Of a stretch of DNA of 38,853 bases, positions 1 through 8,200 are shown piece after piece. The stretch comes from Rhizobium sp. LC145 (GTDB lineage: Bacteria; Pseudomonadota; Alphaproteobacteria; Rhizobiales; Rhizobiaceae), in NCBI RefSeq assembly GCF_001005825.1, contig NZ_LBHV01000021.1, positions 1 to 38,853 on the forward strand. The letters are read 5' to 3'. The position numbers were made by a program, and so were the translations under genes. The notes beneath the pieces are model-generated. The model was not told where the DNA came from. It saw only the letters and a list, made by a program, of their open reading frames with translations, and made no database searches. The first letter of the stretch is position 1, and every line of letters starts with the position of its first letter.

Positions 1-43
1 CCAGGGCGACAAGGGCGAGCACAAGCTCATCTGGTCTCGCTGA
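1..43 (+). CDS. DUF736 family protein, C-terminal end only (gene begins before the window)
   Basis: The frame starting at base 2 reads QGDKGEHKLIWSR and then stops. This matches the end of the second DUF736 copy at 208-372 (LQLIWSRPNRD). DUF736 proteins are small, about 100 residues, of unknown function, and common on rhizobial plasmids and islands. Only 14 codons are visible, so nothing can be said about the rest. Having two such gene ends within 400 bases indicates tandem DUF736 copies. Confidence 0.5.
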   Translation, partial: QGDKGEHKLIWSR

Positions 44-95
44 CCAGAACCACGGCGCTCCGCTCAAAGCGGGGCGCTACCTTCAATCCCACCGG

Positions 96-165
96 GATTA
101 TGCGGAGCAAAATCCCTTACAACCGCCGGGAATCCAGCCTTCAGCGACCGGCACTCCGCATAATC
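96..165. repeat. 12-bp inverted repeat pair, GATTATGCGGAG / CTCCGCATAATC
   Basis: The arms are at 96-107 and 154-165, separated by 46 bases. A further copy of the inner octamer GCATAATC lies at 175-182, so there are three related sites within 90 bases. The block sits exactly between the two DUF736 gene ends and directly abuts the palindrome at 181-212. Repeated short inverted motifs like these are typical of the ends or core sites of tyrosine-recombinase elements; that link is inference. Confidence 0.6.
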
Positions 166-180
166 ACCGTCTCAGCATAA

Positions 181-212
181 TCGACGTTTTGCGGTGCACC
201 GCAAAACGTCGA
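181..212. repeat. 32-bp perfect palindrome
   Basis: The two 16-base arms are exact reverse complements (left arm TCGACGTTTTGCGGTG). As RNA or cruciform it would form a very stable hairpin with no loop. Its right arm runs into the coding frame of the broken DUF736 gene, since the GTCGA at the end of the palindrome supplies the codons for VE. It marks the breakpoint at which that gene lost its 5' half. Confidence 0.9.
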
Positions 213-372
213 GCTAGGTGCCGCGTGGCAGAAGACCTCCGAGCAGGGCCGCGACTACCTCTCGGTCAAGCTCGACGATCCGAGCTTCCCGGCTCCGATC
301 TACGCAACGCTCGCCGAGGTCGAAGGCGAGGATGGCCTCCAGCTCATCTGGTCCCGCCCGAACCGTGACTGA
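208..372 (+). pseudogene. DUF736 family gene lacking its 5' half
   Basis: The frame reads VELGAAWQKTSEQGRDYL, continues through a DDPSFPAPIYATLAEVEG stretch and ends LIWSRPNRD followed by TGA at 370-372. This is the conserved C-terminal half (about 54 codons) of the roughly 100-residue DUF736 family, whose function is unknown. No start codon, ribosome site or N-terminal half precedes it. Upstream is the 32-bp palindrome and inverted-repeat cluster instead. The break therefore looks like insertion or recombination at that cluster, leaving a dead 3' fragment. The reading frame itself is intact to the stop, which suggests the event is fairly recent. Confidence 0.75.
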
Positions 373-384
373 TTGACATCACGG

Positions 385-456
385 GGCTCCGCCACCGGCG
401 GAGCCTTCTCCTCTGCCGAGAAGTCAAAACCGGACCCGGCATCGAGCCAGGTCCGG
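385..456 (+). terminator. Tandem hairpins after DUF736, likely terminators
   Basis: The first hairpin is GGCTCCGCC-ACC-GGCGGAGCC at 385-405, followed by a pyrimidine-rich run (TTCTCCTCT). The second has CCGGACC at 430-436 pairing with GGTCCGG at 450-456, followed by CTTTCTT. Neither has a perfect U tract, but both are GC-rich stems just downstream of a stop codon, as expected for intrinsic terminators. Confidence 0.55.
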
Positions 457-680
457 CTTTCTTGGTGGCATACGGATAGCGGGGGAAGCTGCTCAGAATA
501 AGCGATCGTACCAAGCAGGCATCGCGGCCCCAAGGATGAGCGGTTCCCCCAATTTGCTACACCCGCCCGAAGGGCAGCTTGCGCAAATCGGCTCCCCCAC
601 TCCCCGGCCCTGCCGGTCGCTGGCGCGATCCCTGACCCCGCCATCCCCTCTCGGACCCGTCGGTCATCTTTCACAAACGT
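457..680. other. Intergenic stretch without a supported gene
   Basis: The open frame on the minus strand here (300-683) has no family resemblance I recognise, and it runs through the DUF736 3' end and the terminator hairpins, so I treat it as chance. I see no repeat, RNA or clear promoter. The ribosome site of the next gene (AAGGAG) begins just after this stretch. Confidence 0.4.
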
Positions 681-693
681 CAAGGAGACGAAG

Positions 694-863
694 ATGACTT
701 ACGAACTCGAAATCCAGATTGAGGATAACGCGCCGAACTCAAGAACGCTTTTGACGCTGATGAGCGCCGAGAGATTGCGGCCGAACTCGAGCTGGCCGAG
801 GCCGAGATGATCGTTGCCATGGCCGAACAGCACGGCCTTGTCGACGCCGAGCCGCCCTTCTGA
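694..863 (+). pseudogene. Small conserved-looking protein gene with a frameshift
   Basis: AAGGAG lies about 8 bases before the ATG at 694, and the frame begins MTYELEIQIED. From about base 735 the coding sense moves to another frame, reading ELKNAFDADERREIAAELEL, then AEAEMIVAMAEQHG and VDAEPPF to the TGA at 861-863. Joined, the two parts make a charged, helical protein of about 57 residues, but the distance from ATG to stop is 170 bases, one short of a multiple of three. A single lost base near 725-734 explains this. It is either a dead gene or a sequencing error. I do not recognise a family or function. It lies in the accessory edge of the plasmid, upstream of a toxin-antitoxin pair. Confidence 0.6.
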
Positions 864-993
864 GGGCGGCATATAACGACAGCCAGGCTGGCGGTTTGCG
901 GTGTCGAAAGGAGTTGGACGCGCCATGGCGTTCTTGCCGAGCGAGGTCACCGATATCCGAAAAACTGTCGCCGCCAGATGCGGTCACCATATT

Positions 994-1026
994 CAGCATT
1001 TACATCAATGCTGTATTTGCTGTATT
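994..1026. promoter_or_regulatory. Inverted and tandem repeats upstream of the antitoxin, likely operator
   Basis: CAGCATT at 994-1000 pairs with AATGCTG at 1007-1013. Two adjacent copies of TGCTGTATT follow at 1009-1017 and 1018-1026. The AT-rich block lies 60-95 bases before the antitoxin start. Phd/YefM-type antitoxins normally bind such repeats to repress their own operon; binding here is inferred. Confidence 0.5.
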
Positions 1027-1086
1027 TTGTCGCCAACCGAACTATCTATCCAATTCACTGTGATTTTACTGCGAGGAGACGCTCAA

Positions 1087-1353
1087 ATGACCAGCAGCAC
1101 CGGTTCCTACACCACGAGTGACCTCTCGCGGAAGTCAGGCGACATTATAGCCGAGGCCTTGCGCCATCCAGTTACCATCACTCAGCGCAACAAACCGCGA
1201 CTGGTGCTGCTGAACATCGAGGATTATGAACGGCTGATGCGCCAGTCCGATATGCGTGCTGCAGGCACGCTTGAGACCATGCCCGACGCATTACTCGCCG
1301 AGTTTGAGAGTGCTGTCGACGCTTACGCCGACAGCGATGAGACAAACCGATGA
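1087..1353 (+). CDS. Phd/YefM-type antitoxin
   Basis: This 88-residue protein would bind and neutralise the toxin encoded next to it and repress their shared promoter. The N-terminal part (TTSDLSRKSGDIIAEAL, then PVTITQRNKPRLVLLNIEDYERL) is the Phd/YefM DNA-binding fold with the typical 'VTITxxxKPRLVLL..EDYERL' core at about residues 28-50. The acidic tail (AVDAYADSDE) is the expected toxin-binding segment. I chose the ATG at 1087 because GAGGAG precedes it by about 8 bases; an in-frame start at 901 would run through the operator repeats. The stop overlaps the toxin start by four bases (ATGA). The second antitoxin at 31295 has the same layout. Confidence 0.8.
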   Translation: MTSSTGSYTTSDLSRKSGDIIAEALRHPVTITQRNKPRLVLLNIEDYERLMRQSDMRAAGTLETMPDALLAEFESAVDAYADSDETNR

Positions 1354-1766
1354 GTGGATATGACGAGATCCAGACAGCGACGGTCATCCGTTATCCCTAT
1401 CTCTGGAGCCGTGAAGCCGGAAAGGGCGAAACAGAGGGACGCAAAGATCGACCGGTAGCCGTCGGCGTCCGGATCCCTCGAGCGGGTGGTGACCTCGTGC
1501 TGTTCTTTCCCATCACGACGAAGCAGCCGGAGCGAAGCCGGTTCGCGGCGGAGATACCAGCAATCGAAAAGCGCCGCGCCGGGCTTGATGTCGATTTGCG
1601 CCTTTGGATCATCCTCGATGAGTTCAACAGCGACATTGTCGGACGGTCGTTCTATCTCGAACCTGAACCGCCGATCGGTCGCTTCAGCAAGGCATTCTTC
1701 CTGCCACTCCTCAAGGAGTTCATCTCACGCCGCAAGTCTTTTGCCGAGGTCAGCCGATCCAGATAG
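1350..1766 (+). CDS. PemK/MazF-like plasmid-maintenance toxin
   Basis: The 138-residue product is probably the toxin of this pair. PemK/MazF toxins are sequence-specific mRNA interferases; activity here is inferred. The N-terminal signature is YLWSREAGKGETEGRKDRP (residues 16-34), followed by a beta-rich core with FFPIT, EIPAIEKRRAGLD and LWIILDEFN. The toxin at 31560 shares the YLW, KDRP, PIT, EIP, GLD and WIIL elements in the same order, so the two belong to one family. The call rests on length, the upstream Phd-like partner, translational coupling (ATGA overlap) and the KDRP signature; I cannot see a classical MazF active site with certainty. Confidence 0.65.
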   Translation: MSGYDEIQTATVIRYPYLWSREAGKGETEGRKDRPVAVGVRIPRAGGDLVLFFPITTKQPERSRFAAEIPAIEKRRAGLDVDLRLWIILDEFNSDIVGRSFYLEPEPPIGRFSKAFFLPLLKEFISRRKSFAEVSRSR

Positions 1767-1816
1767 TGCCGTCCGGCGACGCCACGAGCGTCACCAATTC
1801 TGGCCGGAATATCGTT

Positions 1817-2113
1817 TCACAACGTTGCAGATTTTTTGTGTAGGTAGGAGCGGCTTCCGCGTTCTTCACGGACTGCGGGACTGTATCCTCTTGCTCGCTT
1901 CTGAGAAATGAGTTCCAGAAAGAGCTCCACCGCCTCCTCTTCTCGCTCGAAGTGATGAACCTTCATCTGGCCTCTGGTTCCGATGCGTCCCCAGCGCCGC
2001 ATAAGACATGCCTCTCCGAAGAGGGTCGGTTCGATCGACATGGCATAGAAGCGCGCCATATTCTTCTCAGCATCCGAGCGTTCGATATAGAGGTGATAGG
2101 GCTGGGCGATCAT
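1817..2113 (-). CDS. WGR domain-containing protein
   Basis: A 98-residue protein made almost wholly of one WGR domain. It has the strand YHLYIERSDAEKNMARFYAM, the CLMRRWGRIGTRGQ signature at about residues 40-53, and then HHFEREEEAVELFLELISQK. WGR domains occur in PARPs and in many small rhizobial proteins; in eukaryotic PARPs they contact DNA and neighbouring domains, but the role of stand-alone bacterial copies is not established. The ATG at 2113 gives the usual family length. The open frame continues upstream to 2320 but that extension has no resemblance to the family. The gene converges on the PemK-like gene with a 50-base gap. Confidence 0.8.
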   Translation of the reverse strand: MIAQPYHLYIERSDAEKNMARFYAMSIEPTLFGEACLMRRWGRIGTRGQMKVHHFEREEEAVELFLELISQKRARGYSPAVREERGSRSYLHKKSATL

Positions 2114-2181
2114 GGTGAGAGGATCGCGCAATCGGGCCCATGCGTCCAACGACAGTTGTGAATCGATGGTCGCGGAGCGAT

Positions 2182-2526
2182 TCAGTTTTGTGAAGTATGG
2201 ACAGAAGGAGCACCGGGCGGTCCGCCTTTGGCGTACGGCTCTATTCGCTGAAGCGAACGAAGCCCAACTGTGGTCTTCGCCGATCCCGGTAACGATCCTC
2301 TCGCGATAGCAGACCGCCATTGATCAGTATCCCAGGTAACCGAGAATCTCGGCGCCACGATAGTCGGCTTGCTCGTCTGGATGAGCGATGACATCACCGG
2401 TCGTGACGTGACATCCACCAAAGCGCTATCGCTTTCGCGAACGATGGCCTCAATATGATGGACGCGGCATTCTTCGATGGCCTCTTCTGCCGTGACCTGT
2501 GCCTCGCAGGCTTCCCAATATCTCAT
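2182..2526 (-). CDS. Hypothetical protein downstream of traG
   Basis: The frame of 114 codons starts at an ATG at 2526, 29 bases after the traG stop and on the same strand, with GGAG eight bases before it, so it could be read as the last gene of the traC-traD-traG operon. The first 60 residues (MRYWEACEAQVTAEEAIEEC, then HHIEAIVRESDSALVDVTSR) look like a real small acidic protein. The C-terminal half (about residue 65 on) is low in recognisable structure and may be read-through after decay. No family recognised. If the tail is not real, the functional gene may be shorter or frameshifted. Confidence 0.4.
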   Translation of the reverse strand: MRYWEACEAQVTAEEAIEECRVHHIEAIVRESDSALVDVTSRPVMSSLIQTSKPTIVAPRFSVTWDTDQWRSAIARGSLPGSAKTTVGLRSLQRIEPYAKGGPPGAPSVHTSQN

Positions 2527-2554
2527 CGCCCGATCTCCGGATCTGGGTTCTCCC

Positions 2555-4492
2555 TCAGACCCTGATTTCCAATGGTCCACGTTTTCCCTGGAAGCGGTTA
2601 TCGCCAACGCAGGACTTCATGTCGGCTCGCCGGAACCACATCGCGCGACCGCATCGAAGCGGCGCATTTCCCCCGGTGAACACAATCTGCTCATCGGCAC
2701 GCATGCGCAGGACTTCGTGCGGCTGGATCAATGGTCGGCTGGCAAGTTGCTTTGATCGGGTTCGTGACGAACCCCTCGCCTGAAAACTCCGGCTGACCTG
2801 ATCGATCTCGACTGTCGTTGTTCCACAACGCCGGGAGATATAGTCCGCGGTCTCCGGATCGTTGATCGCTGAGAAACTGATCCAGCTCGCGCTTTCGAAC
2901 CACTTGCTGGTGGCGTCGAGTCCGCCATAGGTTTCGCGCATCTGACCGATCGACTGATAGATCATCAGAAGCGTGATCCCGTACTTGCGGCCGGCATCGC
3001 GTGCCGTCTCAAGGATCCTCATGAAACCCAGGCGAGCGACCTCGTCGAGAAGGAACAGAGCGCGTCCCGGCATCGCCCCGTCACGATTATAGAGGGCGTT
3101 CAGGAATGAGCCGATGATCACCCTTGCCAGACCACCATGGGTCTCCAGCGTTTTAAGATCCAGGGCGACGAACACGTCGGTCTTTCCCGATGCGATGTCA
3201 TCGGTCGAAAAGGTCGAACCGGACACGAGACCGGCATAGTTCGGATAGCTCAGCCAATGGGTTTCTTTGATCGCATTGGCATAGACGCCGGAGAAGGTTT
3301 CGGGCGTCATGTTCACGAACGCTGCCACGTTCTCCTTTACGAAATCGGACTCGGAGTTGTCGTAGATTTCCTGCAGCCGCGCCCGCAGCTTCGGCTCCGG
3401 TTCCGAGAGGTTCATGCGCACTGTCCGCAGCGTTTGATCCTTTTTTTCCGTATGACCCGAGAGGCAGACATCGGCGATGATCGCCGTCAGCAGCTGCAAG
3501 CCGGATGCCCGAAAGAAATCGTCCCGTACGCCGCTGGCGCGGCCGCTCTCGCTCATGATCCACGAGGCGACCGCGGCGATATCCTCTTCTTTCGTCCCGC
3601 CATGCTGACCGATCCAGTCGAGGGCATTGAACCCGATATCCGGATCCTTCGGGTCAAGCACGATCACATCACGGCCGGCTTCGCTCCGGTGCGCCTTGAC
3701 CATCGGCGCCACCTCATTGGATGGATCAAGTACGATTAACGTGCCGCCCCATTTCAGCGCCGTGGGAATCGTGACCGACGTTGTCTTGAAACCGCCGGAG
3801 CCGGCGAACACGATGCCATGTGACGATCCGAACGAACCGTCGAAGCAGAGCAGCGGTGACTTTCCCCCGGCGCCCCATGTCTCAGGCATATCGGTCCGAA
3901 ACGAGAGTGCCGCCGTGCTGTCGCGATCGACACGATATCGCTCGCCGATGACGATGCCGCCGTCCTCTGCGAACAGCTTCCCTGCCTCCGGCAGTTTCAT
4001 CCATTCCGCCTCGCCATGCAGCGCGCGTTTACCCCGGATACGTTTCGGCTCGGAACGCGAGAACGCGGCGTTGCCGATCACCGCAACGCGAAGCGCGAAC
4101 ATGCCCGAGAACAGAGCTGCCGCAGCTCCTGTCATCGTTGCCGGATCGATATAGGACAGGATCGACCTGGCCGCAGGCACCTGTCCGGCAAATTGCGAAA
4201 GCCGTATTCCTTCCCGAACGATGGCGAGGGCAATAACGGTGCCCGATCCGGCAGCTACGCCACACCCTGCGGTCTTGATGTTGACCGATCCCTGGGCACT
4301 GAGGAGAAAGATCAGCCCGATCGCAGCACTCGCCACATAGGGCAACGCTAGGCCGATTCGGCCGAGCGTCAATTTCGCCTCCGCCGTTTTTCCGAACGTC
4401 GCGAGCCACTGTTCGATCCCCGGCAACATCAGTGCGATGGCGATCATCGCCAGCGGCGGAACAACGGCGAGCAGGATCTTATTCGCTGTCAT
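2555..4492 (-). CDS. traG: Conjugal transfer coupling protein TraG
   Basis: TraG (645 residues) is the VirD4-type inner-membrane ATPase that hands the TraA-bound DNA strand to the Trb channel. Hydrophobic segments at about residues 5-25, 45-65, 73-92 and 118-140 anchor it in the membrane. The Walker A motif is GSGGFKTT at 231-238, and a Walker B-like FLLDEVARLG lies near residue 475. The length matches TraG of Ti plasmids. The start overlaps the end of traD by 14 bases, so traC-traD-traG form one transcript running away from oriT. The ATG at 4492 gives the expected N-terminal membrane segment directly. The tra-box-like site at 5064 is the likely switch for the operon. Confidence 0.96.
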   Translation of the reverse strand: MTANKILLAVVPPLAMIAIALMLPGIEQWLATFGKTAEAKLTLGRIGLALPYVASAAIGLIFLLSAQGSVNIKTAGCGVAAGSGTVIALAIVREGIRLSQFAGQVPAARSILSYIDPATMTGAAAALFSGMFALRVAVIGNAAFSRSEPKRIRGKRALHGEAEWMKLPEAGKLFAEDGGIVIGERYRVDRDSTAALSFRTDMPETWGAGGKSPLLCFDGSFGSSHGIVFAGSGGFKTTSVTIPTALKWGGTLIVLDPSNEVAPMVKAHRSEAGRDVIVLDPKDPDIGFNALDWIGQHGGTKEEDIAAVASWIMSESGRASGVRDDFFRASGLQLLTAIIADVCLSGHTEKKDQTLRTVRMNLSEPEPKLRARLQEIYDNSESDFVKENVAAFVNMTPETFSGVYANAIKETHWLSYPNYAGLVSGSTFSTDDIASGKTDVFVALDLKTLETHGGLARVIIGSFLNALYNRDGAMPGRALFLLDEVARLGFMRILETARDAGRKYGITLLMIYQSIGQMRETYGGLDATSKWFESASWISFSAINDPETADYISRRCGTTTVEIDQVSRSFQARGSSRTRSKQLASRPLIQPHEVLRMRADEQIVFTGGNAPLRCGRAMWFRRADMKSCVGDNRFQGKRGPLEIRV

Positions 4493-4694
4493 TGCCGAAT
4501 GCCTCCGCGCCGATTGCGGTCAGACGGGATCGCTCCGCCTCATCGCCCTTGATTTTCTTTTGCGCTTCGATCAGCACACCCAACAGAAGCGCGCGTTTCT
4601 CATAGCGCAACCCGGCTTTGACGATCAGGCCGCCCAACTCGATCTTCTCGCGAGCGTCCTTCTTTCTGGCCTCTGCTGTGGTCAGCCGCTGCAT
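4479..4694 (-). CDS. traD: Conjugal transfer protein TraD
   Basis: A 71-residue protein, the length of Ti-plasmid TraD, with the family core KKDAREKIELGGLIVKAGLR followed by KRALLLGVLIEAQKKIKGD. TraD belongs to the traC-traD-traG group that accompanies the relaxase. Its exact task is not established, but a role in the oriT complex is likely. The ATG at 4694, starting MQRLTTAEARKKDAR, lies only four bases after the traC stop, consistent with translational coupling. The open frame continues upstream, but that part overlaps traC in another frame and is not family-like. Confidence 0.85.
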   Translation of the reverse strand: MQRLTTAEARKKDAREKIELGGLIVKAGLRYEKRALLLGVLIEAQKKIKGDEAERSRLTAIGAEAFGNDSE

Positions 4695-4698
4695 CCGC

Positions 4699-4995
4699 TC
4701 AAGCCTCGCCAGCCTGGCTCGTAGCCGCGCCAGCGCTGAGCGACGTGGCCGACGATGTTCCGGTCGCTCCAGCGGCACCCTTTTCTTTTCCGTTCGATCC
4801 GGCTTTCGTTCCGCGAAACCGCTTTGCAACGTCCTCGAAAGCTGCCTGAAGGTCGGCGTCGTCGACTTCGATCTCTCCAAGTCCGGCCTTCAGCGCAATG
4901 CGGCCGATGCGTTCGGCGTCACGCGTTTCTGCCTGCTTCAGCTGTTCCTGCAAGCGGGCAAGTTCTTCGCGGATTTTCGACGTTGGCTTCTTCAT
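4699..4995 (-). CDS. traC: Conjugal transfer protein TraC
   Basis: The 98-residue product matches the size of Ti-plasmid TraC, thought to assist the relaxase at oriT. An N-terminal coiled segment (MKKPTSKIREELARLQEQLK, then QAETRDAERIGRIALKAGLG) is followed by the conserved 'GLGEIEVDDADLQAAFEDVAKRF' block at about residues 38-60. The Ala/Gly/Ser-rich tail (about residues 65-98) is low complexity and probably disordered. It is the first gene of the leftward operon, starting 69 bases from the tra-box-like palindrome. GGAG lies about 11 bases before the ATG. Confidence 0.88.
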   Translation of the reverse strand: MKKPTSKIREELARLQEQLKQAETRDAERIGRIALKAGLGEIEVDDADLQAAFEDVAKRFRGTKAGSNGKEKGAAGATGTSSATSLSAGAATSQAGEA

Positions 4996-5063
4996 CGGGA
5001 TGCAATCTCCAGTGATATCCGTGGAATGATGGCAGAGAGTCCCCGATTTTTCCCCGGCAGGAC

Positions 5064-5081
5064 AGGTACAAATTTGTACCT
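5064..5081. promoter_or_regulatory. tra-box-like 18-bp palindrome between traC and traA
   Basis: AGGTACAAATTTGTACCT is a perfect 18-bp dyad in the divergent control region. The Ti tra box is also an 18-bp dyad (ATGTGCAGATCTGCACAT); the two agree at 12 of 18 positions, including the A-GT-CA-AT-TG-AC-T framework. A near copy (one base different) lies upstream of trbB at 25711. TraR is the likely binder; this is inferred from position, length and sharing between the two transfer operons. Confidence 0.8.
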
Positions 5082-5130
5082 CGCCAAAGCGTCAGCATTT
5101 GGCGAATGATCCCGCCGCTCGACAAGAGCG

Positions 5131-5195
5131 GATCCAAGGGCGCAATTATACGTCGCTGACGCGACGTTCTGCTTTTGCCCCCTGGCGGGGCAACC
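5131..5195. other. oriT: Origin of transfer (oriT), Ti/RSF1010-like nic region
   Basis: The stretch CCAAGGGCGCAATTAT at 5134-5149 has the 'TAATTGCGCCCTT' form (bottom strand) that I associate with nic sites of Ti-type and RSF1010-type (MOBQ) plasmids. Directly beside it is an inverted repeat ACGTCGC-TGAC-GCGACGT at 5150-5167. A second stem, TTGCCCC/GGGGCAA, lies at 5175-5193. The position between traC and traA is where oriT lies in Ti plasmids. The nicked base cannot be fixed from sequence alone. Confidence 0.82.
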
Positions 5196-5244
5196 TCTTG
5201 CGATCAACCAGTTGATTTCGTTCGCAAGAAGGAGCGATCCGCCC

Positions 5245-8200
5245 GTGGCCGTCCCGCATTTCTCAGTCAACATCGTCGCCCGTGGCTCTGGGCGCAGCGC
5301 CGTGCTGTCTGCGGCCTACCGGCACTGCGCCAGGATGGAGTATGAGCGGGAAGCACGCACAATCGACTACACCAGGAAGCAGGGTCTTCTGCACGAGGAG
5401 TTCGTGATCCCTGCCGATGCGCCAAACTGGCTGCGCGCCATGATCGCCGATCGATCGGTCTCGGGAGCCTCAGAAGCGTTCTGGAACAAGGTCGAGGTGT
5501 TCGAGAAGCGGGTCGACGCCCAGCTTGCCAAGGACGTCACCATCGCGCTGCCGATCGAGCTATCCTCCGAGCAGAACATCGCGATGATGCGAGACTTCGT
5601 TGCCGAGCATATCACGTCGAAGGGTATGGTCGCGGACTGGGTCTATCACGATGCACCCGGCAACCCGCATGTCCACCTGATGACGACATTGCGGCCTCTG
5701 AGCGGGGACGGGTTCGGTGCTAAGAAGGTTGCTGTTCTTGGACCAGACGGCCAGCCCATTCGCAATGACACTGGCAAAATCATCTATGAACTCTGGGCGG
5801 GTGGCACCGAGGGCTTCAATTCCTTTCGTGATGGATGGTTTGCTGTGCAGAACCGGCATCTGGTGCTTGCCGGGCTGGATATCCGCATCGATGGCCGATC
5901 CTTCGAAAAGCAGGGCATCGACCTGACACCGACCATTCATATCGGGGTCGGTGCCACCGCCATCGAGCGAAAATCGCAAACAGAAAACGGGCTGGCGACA
6001 GCCGGGTTACGGAAGCTCGAGCGGATCGAATTGCAGGAGGAGCGGCGCGCGGAGAATGTCCGGCGCATCCAGCGCAATCCCGGTATCGTGCTCGATCTCA
6101 TCACTCGGGAGAAGAGCGTCTTCGACAACCAGGACGTGGCGAAGGTCCTCCATCGCTATGTCGACGATGCGGCTCTCTTCCAAAGCCTGATGGCGCGGAT
6201 CATGCAGCATCTGGAAGTGCTGCGTCTCGACCGCGAGCGGATAGACTTTACCTCCGGTGTCAGGACGCCTGCCCGCTACACGACACGCGAGATGATCCGC
6301 CTTGAGGCTGAGATGGCAAACCGGTCCATATGGCTGTCCGGGCGCAGTTCCCATGGCGTCCGCGAGCCAGTGCTTAGGTCGACGTTTGACCGGCACACAC
6401 GGCTGTCGGATGAGCAGAAAGCGGCGATCGAGCATGTCGAGGGGCCGGCACGCATTGCAGCCGTGATCGGGCGCGCCGGCGCCGGCAAGACAACAATGAT
6501 GAAGGCGGCGCGCGAGGCTTGGGAAGCGGCCGGTTATCGTGTCGTTGGTGCCGCTCTGGCGGGTAAGGCGGCCGAAGGATTGGAAAAGGAAGCGGGTATT
6601 CTTTCCCGCACATTGTCGTCCTGGGAACTGCGCTGGGCCCAAGGTCGCGACCATCTCGATGACAAGACCGTTATGGTCCTCGACGAAGCCGGCATGGTCT
6701 CCTCCAAACAAATGGCGCAGCTTGTTGAAGAGGCAACGGTGCGCGGGGCAAAGCTCGTTCTCGTCGGTGATCCCGAACAGTTGCAGCCGATTGAGGCCGG
6801 TGCTGCGTTTCGGGCAATCACCGATCGTATCGGCTACGCCGAACTCGAAACCATCTATCGCCAGCGCGAGCAATGGATGCGCGACGCGTCGCTCGATCTC
6901 GCCCGCGGCAACATCGCCAAGGCTGTCGAGTCCTACAGCGCAAACGGTCGGATGATGGGATCGACCTTGAAGTCACAAGCTGTCGAAAACCTTATTTCCG
7001 ATTGGAACCGCGAGTACGATCCGGCCCATTCCTCGCTGATCCTCGCACACCTTCGCCGCGACGTGCGGATGCTCAATACCCTGGCGCGCGCCAAGCTGGT
7101 CGAGCGCGGCCTTGTCGATGACGGTTACGCCTTCAAGACGGAAGACGGTATCCGTCATTTTGCCGCTGGCGACCAGATCGTCTTCCTCAAAAATGAAAGC
7201 TCGCTTGGCGTCAAGAACGGCATGCTGGCCAAGGTCGTGGAAGCCGCCCCGGGGCGTATCGTTGCCGAGATTGGCGAGGGCGAGCGCCGGCGGACGATCA
7301 GCGTAGAGCAGCGGTTCTACAACAACGTCGATCATGGTTACGCGACGACGATCCATAAGAGCCAGGGCGCGACCGTCGACAGGGTCAAAGTTCTGGCCTC
7401 GCTGTCCCTCGACCGGCACCTGACCTATGTGGCGATGACCCGTCATCGCGAGGATCTCGGCGTCTATTATGGCTCGCGGTCCTTCGCCAAGGGGGGTGGC
7501 CTTGCCGAGCTTCTATCGCGCAAGAACTCCAAGGAAACGACGCTCGATTACGAGAAGGGCGCCTTCTATCGCGCGGCCCTTCGCTTCGCCGACGCGCGGG
7601 GTCTGCATCTGGTCAATGTAGCGCGCACCCTCGTTCGCGACCGCCTCGACTGGACCGTTCGCCAGAAACAGAAGCTCGTCAATCTCACCGCCCGCCTGGC
7701 GACGATCGGCGCACAGCTCGGTCTCAAGCGCCCGAATCCCCATGTGACCCCGAAACCCTTCATGGAGGCAAAGCCAATGGTATTAGGCATCACGACGTTC
7801 CCGAAATCGATCGACCAGGCCGTTGAGGATCGTCTGACTGCCGATCCCGGTTTGAAGAAGCAATGGCAGGAGGTCACGACACGCTTTACCCAGGTCTTCG
7901 CCGAGCCGGAGACCGCGTTCAAGGCGGTCAATGTCGATGCCATGCTGAAAGATCCGGCAAGAGCGCAGACAACGCTTGCAAAGATCGCAGCTGAGCCGGA
8001 AAAGTTTGGAGCGCTCAAGGGCAAGACCGGCATCTTCGCCGGAGCGAACGAGAAGGCGGCGCGCGACACCGCACTTGTCAACGCGCCTGCCTTGGCGCGA
8101 AACCTCGAGCGATATGTGACGGCGCGGGCCGAGGCAGAGCGCAAGCATGAAGCGCAAGAGCGGGCGATCCGTCTCAAGGTCTCCGTCGACATCCCTGCCC

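Noticed and set aside
300..683. Open frame of 127 residues on the minus strand
   Set aside because: It runs antisense through the DUF736 3' end and two terminator hairpins, has no ribosome site and no family resemblance.
901..1086. N-terminal extension of the first antitoxin
   Set aside because: It would translate the operator repeats and lacks a ribosome site; the ATG at 1087 has one.
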